Below, one piece after another: positions 1 through 8,325 of a stretch of 18,858 bases of DNA; the first letter of the stretch is position 1, and each line of letters opens with the position of its first letter. The notes below the pieces were generated by a model that searched no databases, had not been told where the DNA came from, and saw nothing but the letters and a program-made list of their open reading frames with translations. Source of the DNA: Pelagophyceae sp. CCMP2097 (taxonomy: Eukaryota; Sar; Pelagophyceae); NCBI GenBank assembly GCA_026770575.1, contig MU657188.1, positions 219,578 to 238,435 on the forward strand, read 5' to 3'. The translations under genes and the position numbers were made by a program.

Positions 1-791
1 GTTCGTCCGCACGTGAAGCCAGGCAGGTCGACGTTGACGTCCTCAACGAACCAGTGCATGTCGCATCTTGACGCCCGCATGACCCCCATGTTGGCGTCAA
101 AGTACAGCACACCGCCCAAGCCCGGCACCGCCGACGCGATGGAGAACGGGAAGTGGAGGACGGCCGCCTCGGGCAGGGCGAGTGGGATGCCGCCGCACGA
201 CACGACCTCGCCCCCGCGCCCCGCTTTGGCGTTGGCGACGACCTTGGAGAGCCACGTCGGCACCATGGCCGGAGCCACGCCGTGCTCGGCCGGCGGCGGC
301 ACCGGCGCCGGCGCGCTCGCCGGCGGCGCTTGTGAGCGTTCCAAAACGGACTGCATCCGCGCGTCGCGCGCAGCGAGGCGCTGCTTCTTGACCTCCTCGG
401 CCGTGGCGCTAAAGGCGCCGCCCAGCGTGGTCTGCTTGAGGCGACGGCTGTCGCCGCTCGGGCCGACGCCGATCGTGGCCGTGCCGGGCGCGTGGTGCGC
501 GACGGTGTGCTTGAACGTGGCGAACTCGGATCGCGCGACCGGCGACTTTCCAAAGTCCGGCGCCTTGCAGCCCGGCTCGGAGCAGCGCGTGGCGCCGTCG
601 TCGGAGACCGTGATCGTCACCGTGACCTCGTCGTCGCAGAAGCGCGCGTCGGCGGCCAGGTAGCCCTTGACGGTGTACTGGAATGAGCCCGGGCCGCGAG
701 TCCGGTGGGCCCAGTCGGACTTCGACGCCTTGGCGCTCTCGGCGACATTGGCCCAATCGGGCTTCGACATGGCCGCGCCGCGGGGCTTCAT
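1..791 (-). CDS. Unknown protein with C2H2/BED-like zinc finger (5' part, runs off left edge)
   Basis: The minus-strand frame is open from an in-frame TAA near 872 to the left edge, and third positions are almost all G or C, as in the other coding exons here. The first ATG is at 791. A second at 770, seven codons in, has a better context (GCC before ATG) and gives 256 visible residues; numbering below uses it. A possible zinc finger spans residues 63-93: C63 and C68, then about 20 residues with F83 and F86, then H88 and H92/H93. This C-x4-C-x19-H-x3-H spacing recalls BED or long C2H2 fingers. Residues 123-145 are rich in K, R, E and A, so probably helical. Residues 149-162 are a Pro/Ala linker. 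The part after residue 170 contains WLSKVVANAK, GGIPLALPEA and CDMHWFVEDV, and a Cys at 254 near the edge. I do not recognise the family. BED-like fingers are common in transposase-derived proteins, so a domesticated or live transposon gene is possible. The 3' part lies outside the window. Confidence 0.6.
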   Translation of the reverse strand, partial: MKPRGAAMSKPDWANVAESAKASKSDWAHRTRGPGSFQYTVKGYLAADARFCDDEVTVTITVSDDGATRCSEPGCKAPDFGKSPVARSEFATFKHTVAHHAPGTATIGVGPSGDSRRLKQTTLGGAFSATAEEVKKQRLAARDARMQSVLERSQAPPASAPAPVPPPAEHGVAPAMVPTWLSKVVANAKAGRGGEVVSCGGIPLALPEAAVLHFPFSIASAVPGLGGVLYFDANMGVMRASRCDMHWFVEDVNVDLPGFTCGR

Positions 792-852
792 CGCAACGCA
801 GCGCAAGCCAGGGCCTGGCGAGAGGTTATGGCTCCATCCGGGCCGTTTATGG

Positions 853-887
853 GCTCCTTTAATGTCCGTTTAATGACCGTTGGGAGC
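853..887. promoter_or_regulatory. Tandem 11-bp repeat inside a short inverted repeat
   Basis: TTTAATGTCCG (858-868) is followed directly by TTTAATGACCG (869-879). The pair is flanked by GCTCC (853-857) and its complement GGAGC (883-887). It lies 62-96 bp upstream of the first ATG of the leftward gene, where a promoter or 5' UTR element is expected. Its function is inferred from position only. Confidence 0.3.
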
Positions 888-968
888 TAACTAACTAGAT
901 TTTTGAGGTGAACGTCAATGTGTCATGTTGCGGCCCACTGTTTTTTCGCCACCCCCTTGAGTGTAGCT

Positions 969-1073
969 ATACAATTGTAGATTGCACGTGATTGCTGGGG
1001 TGCCGCACGGATTACTAGGGGTGTCGCACGGATTTGCCAAGGTGCATAACTACTTTTGGAGATACAATTGTAG
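969..1073. promoter_or_regulatory. Two copies of palindromic ATACAATTGTA motif and a 21-bp tandem repeat
   Basis: ATACAATTGTAG occurs at 969-980 and again at 1062-1073, and a third copy (ATACAATTGTAT) lies at 15238-15249 in front of the WD40 frame. Between the first two copies, 997-1017 and 1018-1038 form a 21-bp tandem pair sharing GGGGTG-C/T-CGCACGGATT. The whole lies in an AT-richer island between the leftward zinc-finger gene and the rightward RIIa gene, so it may be a shared divergent promoter. No TATA box is obvious. Confidence 0.35.
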
Positions 1074-1277
1074 CAAAGCTTTAAAGCGCCACGCTCGACG
1101 CCACGCGTCGCGAGCCATCGACACCTCGACGCGCCCGGACCCGCGAACCGCATCGCCGCGGCGCAGGGCCCGTCCGCGGCCGGGACCGCATACGGCCGAT
1201 TCGCACGGCCGACGCCGGTGGCAGGCGCCGACGGTCTGCGCCCCCTCACCGCGGCCGTTCGCCCAAGCCGCTCTTGG

Positions 1278-4200
1278 ATGGCGTCGCTCTCGGCGGCGGC
1301 GTATCTAAGGCGGCACGACTTGGAGGCGTACCTTGAAGATGTGGTGAGGCAGTGCTTGGCGAATAGGGAAGACAAGTGAGTCTCCATCAAGTCCACCTCA
1401 TCGTCGTTCTCGACGCCCCTCGACGCCCGCGCAAGGGCTCGACGAGGCCGGGCCGTGTTCGAAGGGCGGGAAGAGGCGGGGTCGGCCTATTCGCGACCGT
1501 CTCTCTAAGGGTCCTCAAGAGGCGACGGCTGCACTCCCTCTGCTGGGCGCTCCCGTACGCCTTTGCGCGCACCGCCCGCCCGTAGGCCAGCCTTCCGCGC
1601 GCGCGCGTACTTTGCGCGCGTGGCGAATTCGAAGCACGTCGCGGGCCGCGAGTGCGTTTGGCGAGCGTGTCGCGAGACGTCGAAAGTTGCGCGGCAAGTT
1701 GCGCGGCAAGGGCTCTGCGAGGCACGCGCCAGGTACGACTACATCAACGCGACGGCGTGGAACAAGAGATCTTTTGTGTACGCGTTCCACGAGACGATTG
1801 CGTGCGGACCGGCGTCTGGAAACGCCCGCACTATGAGTGCACGCGACGCCCGGCAAGCCGCAAAGGCGACCGGCGCGGGCCCGAGGCGGCCCGGTCGAGG
1901 TGGCGTCGAGGACGGGCCCGAGGCGGTCAAGGCGGCCCGTTTGAGGCGGCCCCGAGGACGCTTGCGACGAACCTGGCTCCGAAAAGGCCGCGGCCTCTGC
2001 GGCCCCTCCGAGTCGACCGGGGCCTCAACAGACCCGAAAAGAGTCTCGAGACGGACCCTCTACGGGCTCTCTGCGGCCCCTCGACGATGCCTCAGCGGCG
2101 GCCCCGAGGACGGATGACCGAGACGGGCCCTCTGCAGACGCGCCTCAAGACGGTCTTCTGTGGTCCTTCGACGGCTCGCCTTTGGCTGCGACGGCCCCAA
2201 TACCTCGACCGGGTCCAGAATGGACGGTCCCGAGACGGCCCCAATACGGGGCCCGAGACGGTCCTTTGTGGTCCTTGTCCGGCCCCTCTCGATCGGGTCC
2301 TCGACAGCCCCTCGACGGCTCCTCGACGGCCCCTCTGCGGTCCTCGTACGTATGGCCCCTTAACGGTCAGCCTGCGGCCCCTCTTTTTCGACCGGAGCCG
2401 ATACAGACCCTCTACCGTCCCGAGACAATGTTGACAAGTCCTCTTCGGTCCCTAGAGGGTTCGCCGGGGGTCCCGACAAGCCCGAAACGGCCCCTCTATA
2501 GATCCAGAGGCGATGCAGTCCCGAGACTGCCCCGAGGACAGCCCCTCCACAGTCCGCCCGCAGCCTCCCCAAGAACCGATTCCCTTTGACGGGCCCTGCA
2601 GATACGGCTCAAGATGGGCCCGAGACGGGCCTCTGTGGTCCCTCTACGGGCCAGCCCCGACGGCCCTCTCCGTCGACCGGGGCCGATACAAACTCTCTAC
2701 TGGCCCGTGACAGTCCTGAGACAATCCCGAGACGGGCCTCTGTGGTCTTTCGACGGTCCTTCGACGGTCCACCTGAGGTCTCGAGACGCCCGAAACGGAC
2801 CCTCTGGCCCTTTGCAGACGCAACGCGGTCCCGAGACGGCCTCGAGACGGTCCCGCCGCCCGAGGCCTCTCTGGCCCCTGCTCCTCGAGGAGACCCCCGA
2901 AACGGAACCTCTACAGAACATCTGGAGACCCGATGCGGCCCCAAGGACGGTCCTTTGCGGCCCCTCGATGTTCCCTCTGGGGCTTCGGCAGCATTGAAGA
3001 GTCGACCGGGTCTGGAACGGGCCCAACACGGGCCCTCTACCGGGTCTGGAACGGACCCGATACGGACCCTCTACGGACCTTCTAAATAGGCCCGCGACAG
3101 TCCCTATACGGTCCTCTGCGATCCTTCGACGCTCCTCCTGGGGCCCCGAGGGACTCGAGACGGACCCTCTACGGACCATCTATAGATGCGATGTGGCTCC
3201 TTGGACGGCACCTCGACCTCCTCGACAGGGCCGATACGGTCCCTCGCCGGTCCTCTGCGGCCCCTCGACAGTCCGCCCGGGGCCCGGAGGGACTCGACAG
3301 GATCCTCTGCGGCCCCTCGACGGCCTTTTCCGGCCTAACCAGTAGAAAGGCCCCTTGGACGGGCCCGTTCGGAACATCGCCTCGAGCCGGCCCTCGACAC
3401 GGACTGCGGCCTCCAGACGGCAGCGACTGCCCTTCTGCCCCGTCGACGCAACGCGGGGCGGTGGCGGCCTCGTCTCCGGCGCTCCGAGGATGCCCCTCTG
3501 CCGCTCCGAGGAACGTCCTTGAGCCGCGCCTCGACGGCCAAACGCCCTCGCCTGAGTCACAGGGACCTTGGCATAGGGACCTTGTGACGGGGACCTTGTC
3601 TTAGGGACCTTGCAAGAGGGCTCTTGTCACAGGGTCCTTGTCTAAAGGACCTTGTCGCGAGGACCTTGGCGCAGGGACCTTGGCATAAAGACTTGTCACG
3701 GGGGCCTTGTCACAGGGACCTTGTCGCGAGGACCTTTGTCATAGGGTCCTTGTCACTGGGACCTCGTCGCGGGGACCTTGTCTTCGGGACCTTGCCAGAG
3801 GGCTCTTTCCACAGAGCTCTTGTCTAAAGGACCTAGTCGCGAGGACGTTGGCATTGGGACCTTGGCATAGGGACTTGTCGCAGGGACCTTGTCACTTGGA
3901 CCTCCTCACAGGCCCTTGTCGCAGGGCCTCGTCCAAGGTCCTTGTCACGGGACCGCGTCACGGAAACGTGCCATAGGGACCGTATTGTGGGAACCTCGTC
4001 ACTTGTCACAGGGACTTTTGTCACGGGGACCTTTGTCACTTGGACCGTGTCACACAGGACCGTGTCACGGGGTCTATGTCACGGGGTCCATGTCGCGGGA
4101 CCTTGCCACCAGGACGTTGCCACGGGACGATGTCAGAAACGCCGTCTTTCCCGTCGCGTTTTGGTCCTCGTCGTCTGAGCCGCCGCGTGGGACGTTGGAT

Positions 4201-7138
4201 TCTGCGCCCATATGGGCTCGTGCCGTAAAGGACGCCAGTGAGCTCACGAGCGCGTGTCATCCTTCCCCGGTTCCTTGAAAAGCCCGGAGGGACGGGCCCT
4301 TGCAAGGCGACGGTCACTTGCAAGGCTTCTGCACGGTTCCTTGCAAGGCCTCTTTTACGGGTCCTTGTAAGCTACCGGGCACGGTGCCTTGTCAGAGGCC
4401 CTTACAGGGGCCCTTTCAGGCTCCTCGCACGGCCCTCGGCAAGTCCCTCGCAAGGCCCCTCTGCATGGCCTGTCTCGGTGGCCTCTGACGGCCCTTCGTG
4501 CGGTCCGAGGGCGGCCCTCTCGTGCGCTCCCCTCGTACGGCCCTTGCAAGGCCTCGGGGTGTCCTCCGAGGCCCTCGCACGGGGCCTCTGGGCGGTCCGT
4601 TCCAAGACTGGACGCCCCCTCGCAAGGCTCCTGGCGAGGCTCCTCGTGCACAGCTCTGAACTTGCACGGGCCGTGGGGAACCCCTCCTGTACGGCCCCCT
4701 GCAAGCCACGGGTCCTTGCGAAGCCCCTCGTATGGGAATGGCGAGGGCGCACGCGCGAGGCCTCGAGCCAAAGAGCCTCGAACATCCGGCTCGCGATTCC
4801 TCTGGCGGCTCCTCGTTCAACTTTTGGCCCTGTTTTGGCCCAACTTTTGGCGGCCCCTCCCGCCGCCTGCACCCCGCACCGGCCGCCCCGAGGCCCGACC
4901 TTCGCCCCAGACCCAAGTCCCGACGGCCGGTGCGATTGCAGAGCAGGGACGGCTTCGGGTTTGCCCAAAACCCGCGGGTCGGGTTTGCCGCGTTTGCGCG
5001 TTTTGGCCGACCCGTGGGTTCCGCGACCCGAGGGTTTGGCACAAATTGAAACCCGGAAACACCACCCCTGCTCCTGCAGCCGCCACCGGATGTTCGACGG
5101 TACGGGCTCCTGCAAGGCCTCTTTAGCGGCCACTTGCTCGGCCGAATGCGCGGTCGCTTGCGAGGGCAATTTGAAGGGCCCTTGAAGAGCCCTCCGGACG
5201 GGCCCCTGCATGGCCTCCTTCGCGGCCACTTGCAATGCCTTTTTCGCGGGCTGTTCCGAGGCCTTTTTCAAGCCCCCCCCAAGCCCCCACGCAGGGTTCC
5301 TTGCAAGAGACCGGGCAGCAGAGGAGATTCCGAGGGCCCGTCTGAGGAACCGTCCGAGGGACCGTCCAGGGGACGTCGCAGAGGGGCCGCAGTCGAGGGG
5401 CCGGCAGCCGAGTGACCATCCAAGGGACCGTCGAGGGCCCGCCAATCAAAGCGATTGTCGCAGAGGGCCCGTCGAGCGACCCTCAAAGGAATTGCCCAAA
5501 GGAACTGTCCAAGGGACCGCCCAAGCGACCGTCCGAGCCTCTCGAGGCGCCGTCTCAAGGCGCCGTTTCGAATGACCGTCGAAAGGGGCCGTCTCGAGGG
5601 GTCGTCTCCAAGGGCCGTCTCGAGGGTCCGTCTCCACGGGCCGTCTCGAGGAGCTGGAGATAGGAGCAGAGACGGGTTCGGGTTTGCCTTCAACCCGCGG
5701 GTCGGGTTTGCCGGGTTTGCGCGTTTTTGCCGACCCGTGGACCCGCGGGTTTGGCCGTGGCCCGAACCCGAACCCGACCTCTCGAAGACGGGTTTGGTAT
5801 CAAGAACAAACCCTCGACCCTTTGGGTTTGGCACGAATTGTAGATCCGGATGCACCGTCCCCCCGGCCTTTTGGCGGTCCTGCCCGCCGTCTGCGCCCCG
5901 CACCGACCCTTCTCCCGGCGGCTGGTTCACAGCGCATTCCTGGGCAGAGCGCAATCCAAAGGCCCCGGGCGTGCATCCCTCGAATAGGGCCCACGCAAAG
6001 GCTCCGAGGCCCGTCTCGATGACCGCTTCGAGCCCGTCAAAGGCGTCGTCTGAGACCAAGACCATGCAGAGGACCGTCCCAAGGTCGTTTTGAGACCGTC
6101 TCGAGAGGGCCGTCAAGAGGACCGTCTCGAGGCCGTATCGAGGGCCGTCTCAAGCCGTCTCGGTGGCCGTATCGAGGGCCGTCTTGCGGGTCGTCTAGAG
6201 GACCGTCTCGAGGACCGTCTTCAGAACTGTTCAAGGTCGTTTTGAAGCCGTCGAGATGCCGTCAAGGTCCTGCAAGGATTACTTTGGTTCTGGGCGGAGA
6301 TGGGCGGGAAATGCTCGGTGACACAGCGCCACCAAGCCTATATCGTCGGCGCTGCGTACAGTAGGGTGGATCGAACTCGGCGCCCTGCGAGGTTGGGCGT
6401 ATACCTGCCGGGCGCGTGTTTCGATCCACGCTACGTCCGAGCATCGTATCATGGGAAATCATCCCGTCCCCCGTGTATTGTGTGTGTCTACGTGGAAAGT
6501 TATTTTGGACCGACACCGCCAGCCTCGTACGCGCGGCGCCAAACGGGTCTATGCTTGGAGGTGAGGCTAGTATCATACCCAGAACGGCCCAGGCCCTTGA
6601 GAACCGGCCCAGGACAAGAGCTCATGGCAACCAGGCCACCCTTTTTCCAATTCAAAAATCAAATCCTCGTCTCCGCTGAGAACCAAACGAAACCTTGCAG
6701 GAAGAGGGCCGTCTCGAGGATCGTCTCAAAAGTCCTCGAGAGTGCAATCCCGCGCAGGCGGAAAACCCGATTTTTTAGCAGACGGATTAGGCATTTGCTT
6801 TCGGAGAGCGTGACCGTTGGCGATTTCCACCAGCTGCTCCAGTTGCTCTGTCATGACTTCCCCCGCGCCCCCCTGGACGCCTGCGTCCACGCCCTCCCGA
6901 GGGCGCTCGTGGGAGAGGGGCGGGCGAAGTGTTCGCATCTGGCGTCGGCGTTCGAGGTGCGTTGCGTGCGCGGGGGCGCGTTGCGTGCCTGGCGGGGTCC
7001 TCTGCGACAAGTCTTTTTGTTGGGTCTCTGCGATTTTTTTTTTAAATGAGCTATGCAGGTCCACTGGTTCTACGCCCCGTTCTTCGCGGCGCTGGAGCCG
7101 GCGTTCCGCGGCGTCGGCCGGCAGGACTCTTCGACGAC
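1278..7138 (+). CDS. RIIa/Dpy-30-motif protein resembling tubulin polyglutamylase complex subunit 1 (exons 1-4)
   Basis: Predicted join: 1278-1375, 1586-1801, 6791-6956, 7059-about 7138. Joining at ACAA/GTGAGT and CGTAG/G restores one frame across intron 1. Exons 1 and 2 together read YLRRHDLEAYLEDVVRQCL, then NREDKPAFRARAYFARV. This has the L-x3-L and P-x(n)-YF pattern of RIIa/Dpy-30 dimerisation motifs (residues about 9-45). Exon 2 continues with a helical segment ending SFVYAFHETIA. Exon 3 reads VTVGDFHQLLQLLCHDFP and ends at FE/GTGCGT. Exon 4 starts VHWFYAPFFAALEPAFRG. Segment order and spacing recall TPGS1, a subunit of the complex that polyglutamylates tubulin in cilia and centrioles. 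That is a by-eye family match. Third positions are nearly all G/C in each exon and not in the introns. ATG 1278 is the first Met before the motif; its -3 base is T (weak). Exon 4 changes frame near 7115-7130. Further exons may lie at 10569-12853. Another RIIa protein is the main alternative. Confidence 0.5.
1376..1585 (+). other. Intron 1 of the RIIa/TPGS1-like gene (210 bp)
   Basis: It starts GTGAGT at 1376 and ends CGTAG at 1585. Removing it completes a Lys codon (AA/G) and joins NREDK to PAFRARAYF inside the RIIa motif. Without splicing the frame stops at TGA (1377-1379), so the intron is needed for the protein. It contains no minisatellite, unlike intron 2. Confidence 0.6.
1870..3555. repeat. 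Minisatellite array A1 (CGAGACGG / CCCCTCTGCGG type)
   Basis: About 1.7 kb of degenerate tandem units built from GACGGTCC, CGAGACGGGCC, CCTCTGCGGCC and CCCTCGACGG. Spacing is irregular, roughly 15-35 bp. ORFs on both strands translate to monotonous P/R/G/S/T protein with no domain, which is expected of a stop-poor GC-rich repeat. A shorter array of the same family lies at 10020-10330. Confidence 0.8.
3556..4132. repeat. Minisatellite array B1 (GGGACCTTGTCAC type)
   Basis: Dozens of 12-16-bp units around GGGACCTTGTCAC, with variants such as GGGACCTTGGCAT, AGGACCTTGTCGC and GGGTCCTTGTC. Units lie head to tail on the plus strand. The same family forms the larger array at 8326-9930 in the same orientation. 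It abuts array A1 directly and is followed by a short non-repetitive stretch (about 4135-4265) with no recognisable content. Confidence 0.85.
4268..4790. repeat. Minisatellite array C1 (CTTGCAAGGCC / CTCGCACGG type)
   Basis: Units of about 15-25 bp built from CCTTGCAAGGC (itself nearly palindromic), CCCCTCGCACGG and GGGCCC. Also seen at 5090-5300 and 7700-8110, and inverted at about 12150-12300. Long ORFs here, including a 347-codon minus-strand one reaching 5445, are repeat by-products. Confidence 0.75.
4828..5055 (+). repeat. Dispersed element X, copy 1, with adjoining segment
   Basis: From about 4938 a non-tandem segment reads GAGCAGGGACGGCTTCGGG, then AACCCGCGGGTCGGGTTTGCC, cGCGTTTTGGCCGACCCGTG and GGGTTTGGCACAAATTG. 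The same ordered blocks recur at 5662-5845 (plus) and, inverted, at 11170-11300 and 12303-12530. Just upstream, 4847-4900 (CTTTTGGCGGCCCCTCCCGC and on to CCCGCACCG) matches 5868-5920, where it lies downstream of X copy 2, so the two parts occur in either order. Confidence 0.65.
5090..5300 (+). repeat. Array C2 (short, diverged)
   Basis: CTGCAAGGCCTC, GCGGCCACTTGC and CGAGGGCAATTTG type units of family C, ending in a C-rich tract (5274-5290). It sits between X copy 1 and array E1. Confidence 0.55.
5310..5655 (+). repeat. Minisatellite array E1 (AGGGACCGTCC type)
   Basis: Units of about 12-22 bp around AAGGGACCGTCC, GGGACCGTCGAGGGCC and GAGGGCCGTCTC. The reverse complement of this family (GGTCCCTTGGGCGG, GGACGGTCGCTCGG) makes up the arrays at 7235-7560 and 11325-12135. 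Confidence 0.75.
5662..5930 (+). repeat. Dispersed element X, copy 2, with adjoining segment
   Basis: This is the most complete plus-strand X copy: GAGCAGAGACGGGTTCGGG, AACCCGCGGGTCGGGTTTGCC, GCGCGTTTTTGCCGACCCGT, CCCGAACCCGAACCCGACC, CTCGAAGACGGGTTTGG and CCTTTGGGTTTGGCACGAATT, ending near 5845. A segment like that at 4847-4900 follows at 5868-5920. It is rich in GGGTTTG and GGGTTCG and has no coding potential I can support. Confidence 0.65.
6010..6262 (+). repeat. Array E2 (CGTCTCGAGGGCCGTC type)
   Basis: Head-to-tail units around GAGGACCGTCTCGAGG and GGGCCGTCTC, a subtype of family E. Degenerate E-like remnants reappear at about 6702-6742, just before exon 3 of the RIIa gene. Confidence 0.7.
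6361..6434. repeat. Imperfect 25-bp inverted repeat (hairpin) within intron 2
   Basis: Arms 6361-6385 and 6410-6434 match at 20 of 25 positions, including the 10-bp GTGGATCGAA / TTCGATCCAC, with a 24-nt loop. It lies in a non-minisatellite island (about 6270-6650) with mixed base composition and no coding frame I can support. Confidence 0.55.
6957..7058 (+). other. Intron 3 of the RIIa/TPGS1-like gene (102 bp)
   Basis: Donor GAG/GTGCGT at 6957. The acceptor ATGCAG at 7058 follows a tract of ten T's. Both flanking exons are phase 0 and GC3-rich: FE before, VHWFYAPFF after. Unspliced reading stops at TGA 7048-7050. Confidence 0.55.
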
Positions 7139-7234
7139 GTGTTCTTCAGCGTCGGGCGAACCCGTTTCGGAAAAGGCGGTTTTGAAAAACCCGCTTCGAA
7201 AAAGACGCGTCGGCGGCCGCTCCGGCGTCTCTGC

Positions 7235-7560
7235 GGCAGTCGCTTCGACGGGCCCGAAGGACGGTCCCTCGGACGGTCGCTCGGCGGTCCTTTCGACTGG
7301 ACCCCGGTCCCTTTGACAGGAGCTCGGGCGGTCCCAAACACGGTCCTTCTGCGGCAGTCCCTCTGCGGCGGTCCCTCGGCGGTCGCAAGAACGGTCCCGG
7401 AGACTGCCGGTCCCTGTGCGATGTCCCTTGCACAGTCCATTGGGCGGTCTCTCGACGGACCCTTGGACGACCGCTTGGACGGTCCCGTGGGCGGTCCCTC
7501 GGAGGGTCGCTTTGGCGGCCCCTCTCGAACAGGTCGACGGTCCCTTTGACGGTTCTGTGC
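7235..7560 (-). repeat. Array E3, inverted relative to E1
   Basis: Units around GGTCCCTCGGACGGTCGC and GGACGGTCCCGTGGGCGG. It begins shortly after exon 4. A small A-like patch (AGGCGGCCCCGAGGCGGCC) follows at about 7560-7680. Confidence 0.7.
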
Positions 7561-7699
7561 GGAAGGCGGCCCGGAGCGGCCCCACGGTCTTTCATGCCCC
7601 CCATAGACGGCAAAGGCCCTACGCGGATCCTCGAGGAGAGTTCTAGAAGGACCCGAGGCGGCCCCGAGGCGGCCATGAATCGTCCGATTGGGGCGCGCT

Positions 7700-8110
7700 C
7701 GCACGGGCCGTCTGTCTACAGGGTCAAATCTTCCCGATGGGGCTGGAGGCAAGGCGGGAGAAGGCTCCCTTGGAAGGCGGGACCGTGCGAGTTGCCTCGC
7801 ACGGGCCTTGGCAAGGACCCTGAAGAGGCCCCTCGCACAAGCCATTCTCCTCCGCGTCTCTGCGGCCTCTTCGGCGACTCCTCCCTCGGTCCAGGGCGGC
7901 CTCTCGCACGGTTCCTTGCAAGGCCTATGACGGTTCATTGCAAGGCCTCTTGCGGTTCATTGCAAGGCCGTTCGCACGGGCCCCTGCAAGGCCTCTCGAA
8001 AAGGGCCCCTGCACGGGCGCAAGAGGCCTCTGGACGGCCCGCTCCAAGAACCCGTTTTGTAAATCCCTCGAAAAGAGCCCGAGCAAGGCTCCTCTTACGG
8101 GCCCGTGCGC
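7700..8110 (+). repeat. Array C3 (TTGCAAGGCC / CTCGCACGG type)
   Basis: Same family and orientation as C1: GTTCCTTGCAAGGCCT, TCATTGCAAGGCC and GGGCCCCTGC. It is followed at 8110-8325 by a stretch with no repeat structure and no supportable gene, although it contains the short in-frame string EFQLALNAAPTPFR before a stop at 8274-8276. Confidence 0.65.
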
Positions 8111-8325
8111 GCATGGGCCCCCTGCAGCCTTTCTGGGATTGGACCAAATCCGATATGGGCTCCCATGCGGGGGCTCAGTGCCAGAGCCGCCGCAAAGTGG
8201 GCGTATGGACGACGAGCCGAGGTCCCGTACGGAGTTCCAGCTGGCGCTCAACGCCGCTCCGACTCCGTTTCGGTAATTCCGCGTCGGCGGCCCGCACAAA
8301 CCGCCGCGGCTGTCTCGGGCAACTC

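Larger units (their letters stand above)
1802..6790 (+). other. Intron 2 (about 5 kb), filled with minisatellite arrays
   Basis: The best phase-compatible pair is donor GC/GTGCGG at 1802 and acceptor GATTAG at 6790; it joins FHETIA to HLLSESVTVGDF. Other possible acceptors are 6778 (after a T-run, same phase) and 6806 (phase 0), so the exact ends are uncertain. Coding character is lost after about 1870 and returns at about 6800. Inside are arrays A, B, C and E, two X elements, and a hairpin-bearing stretch at 6270-6650. Confidence 0.45.

Noticed and set aside
13..663. 216-codon plus-strand ORF at the left end
   Set aside because: It is the shadow of the minus-strand zinc-finger frame, which has the correct third-position bias and runs off the edge.
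923..1396. 157-codon minus-strand ORF
   Set aside because: It covers exon 1 of the RIIa gene in antisense and the AT-rich promoter island, with no domain.
4402..5445. 347-codon minus-strand ORF, the second longest in the window
   Set aside because: It runs through arrays C and E and element X, has no domain, and its composition simply mirrors the repeat units. Stop-poor GC-rich repeats give such ORFs by default.
6361..6434. tRNA gene, because TTCGATCC resembles a T-loop/B box
   Set aside because: No acceptor stem, D arm or anticodon arm could be placed on either strand. The motif is explained by the hairpin arms.
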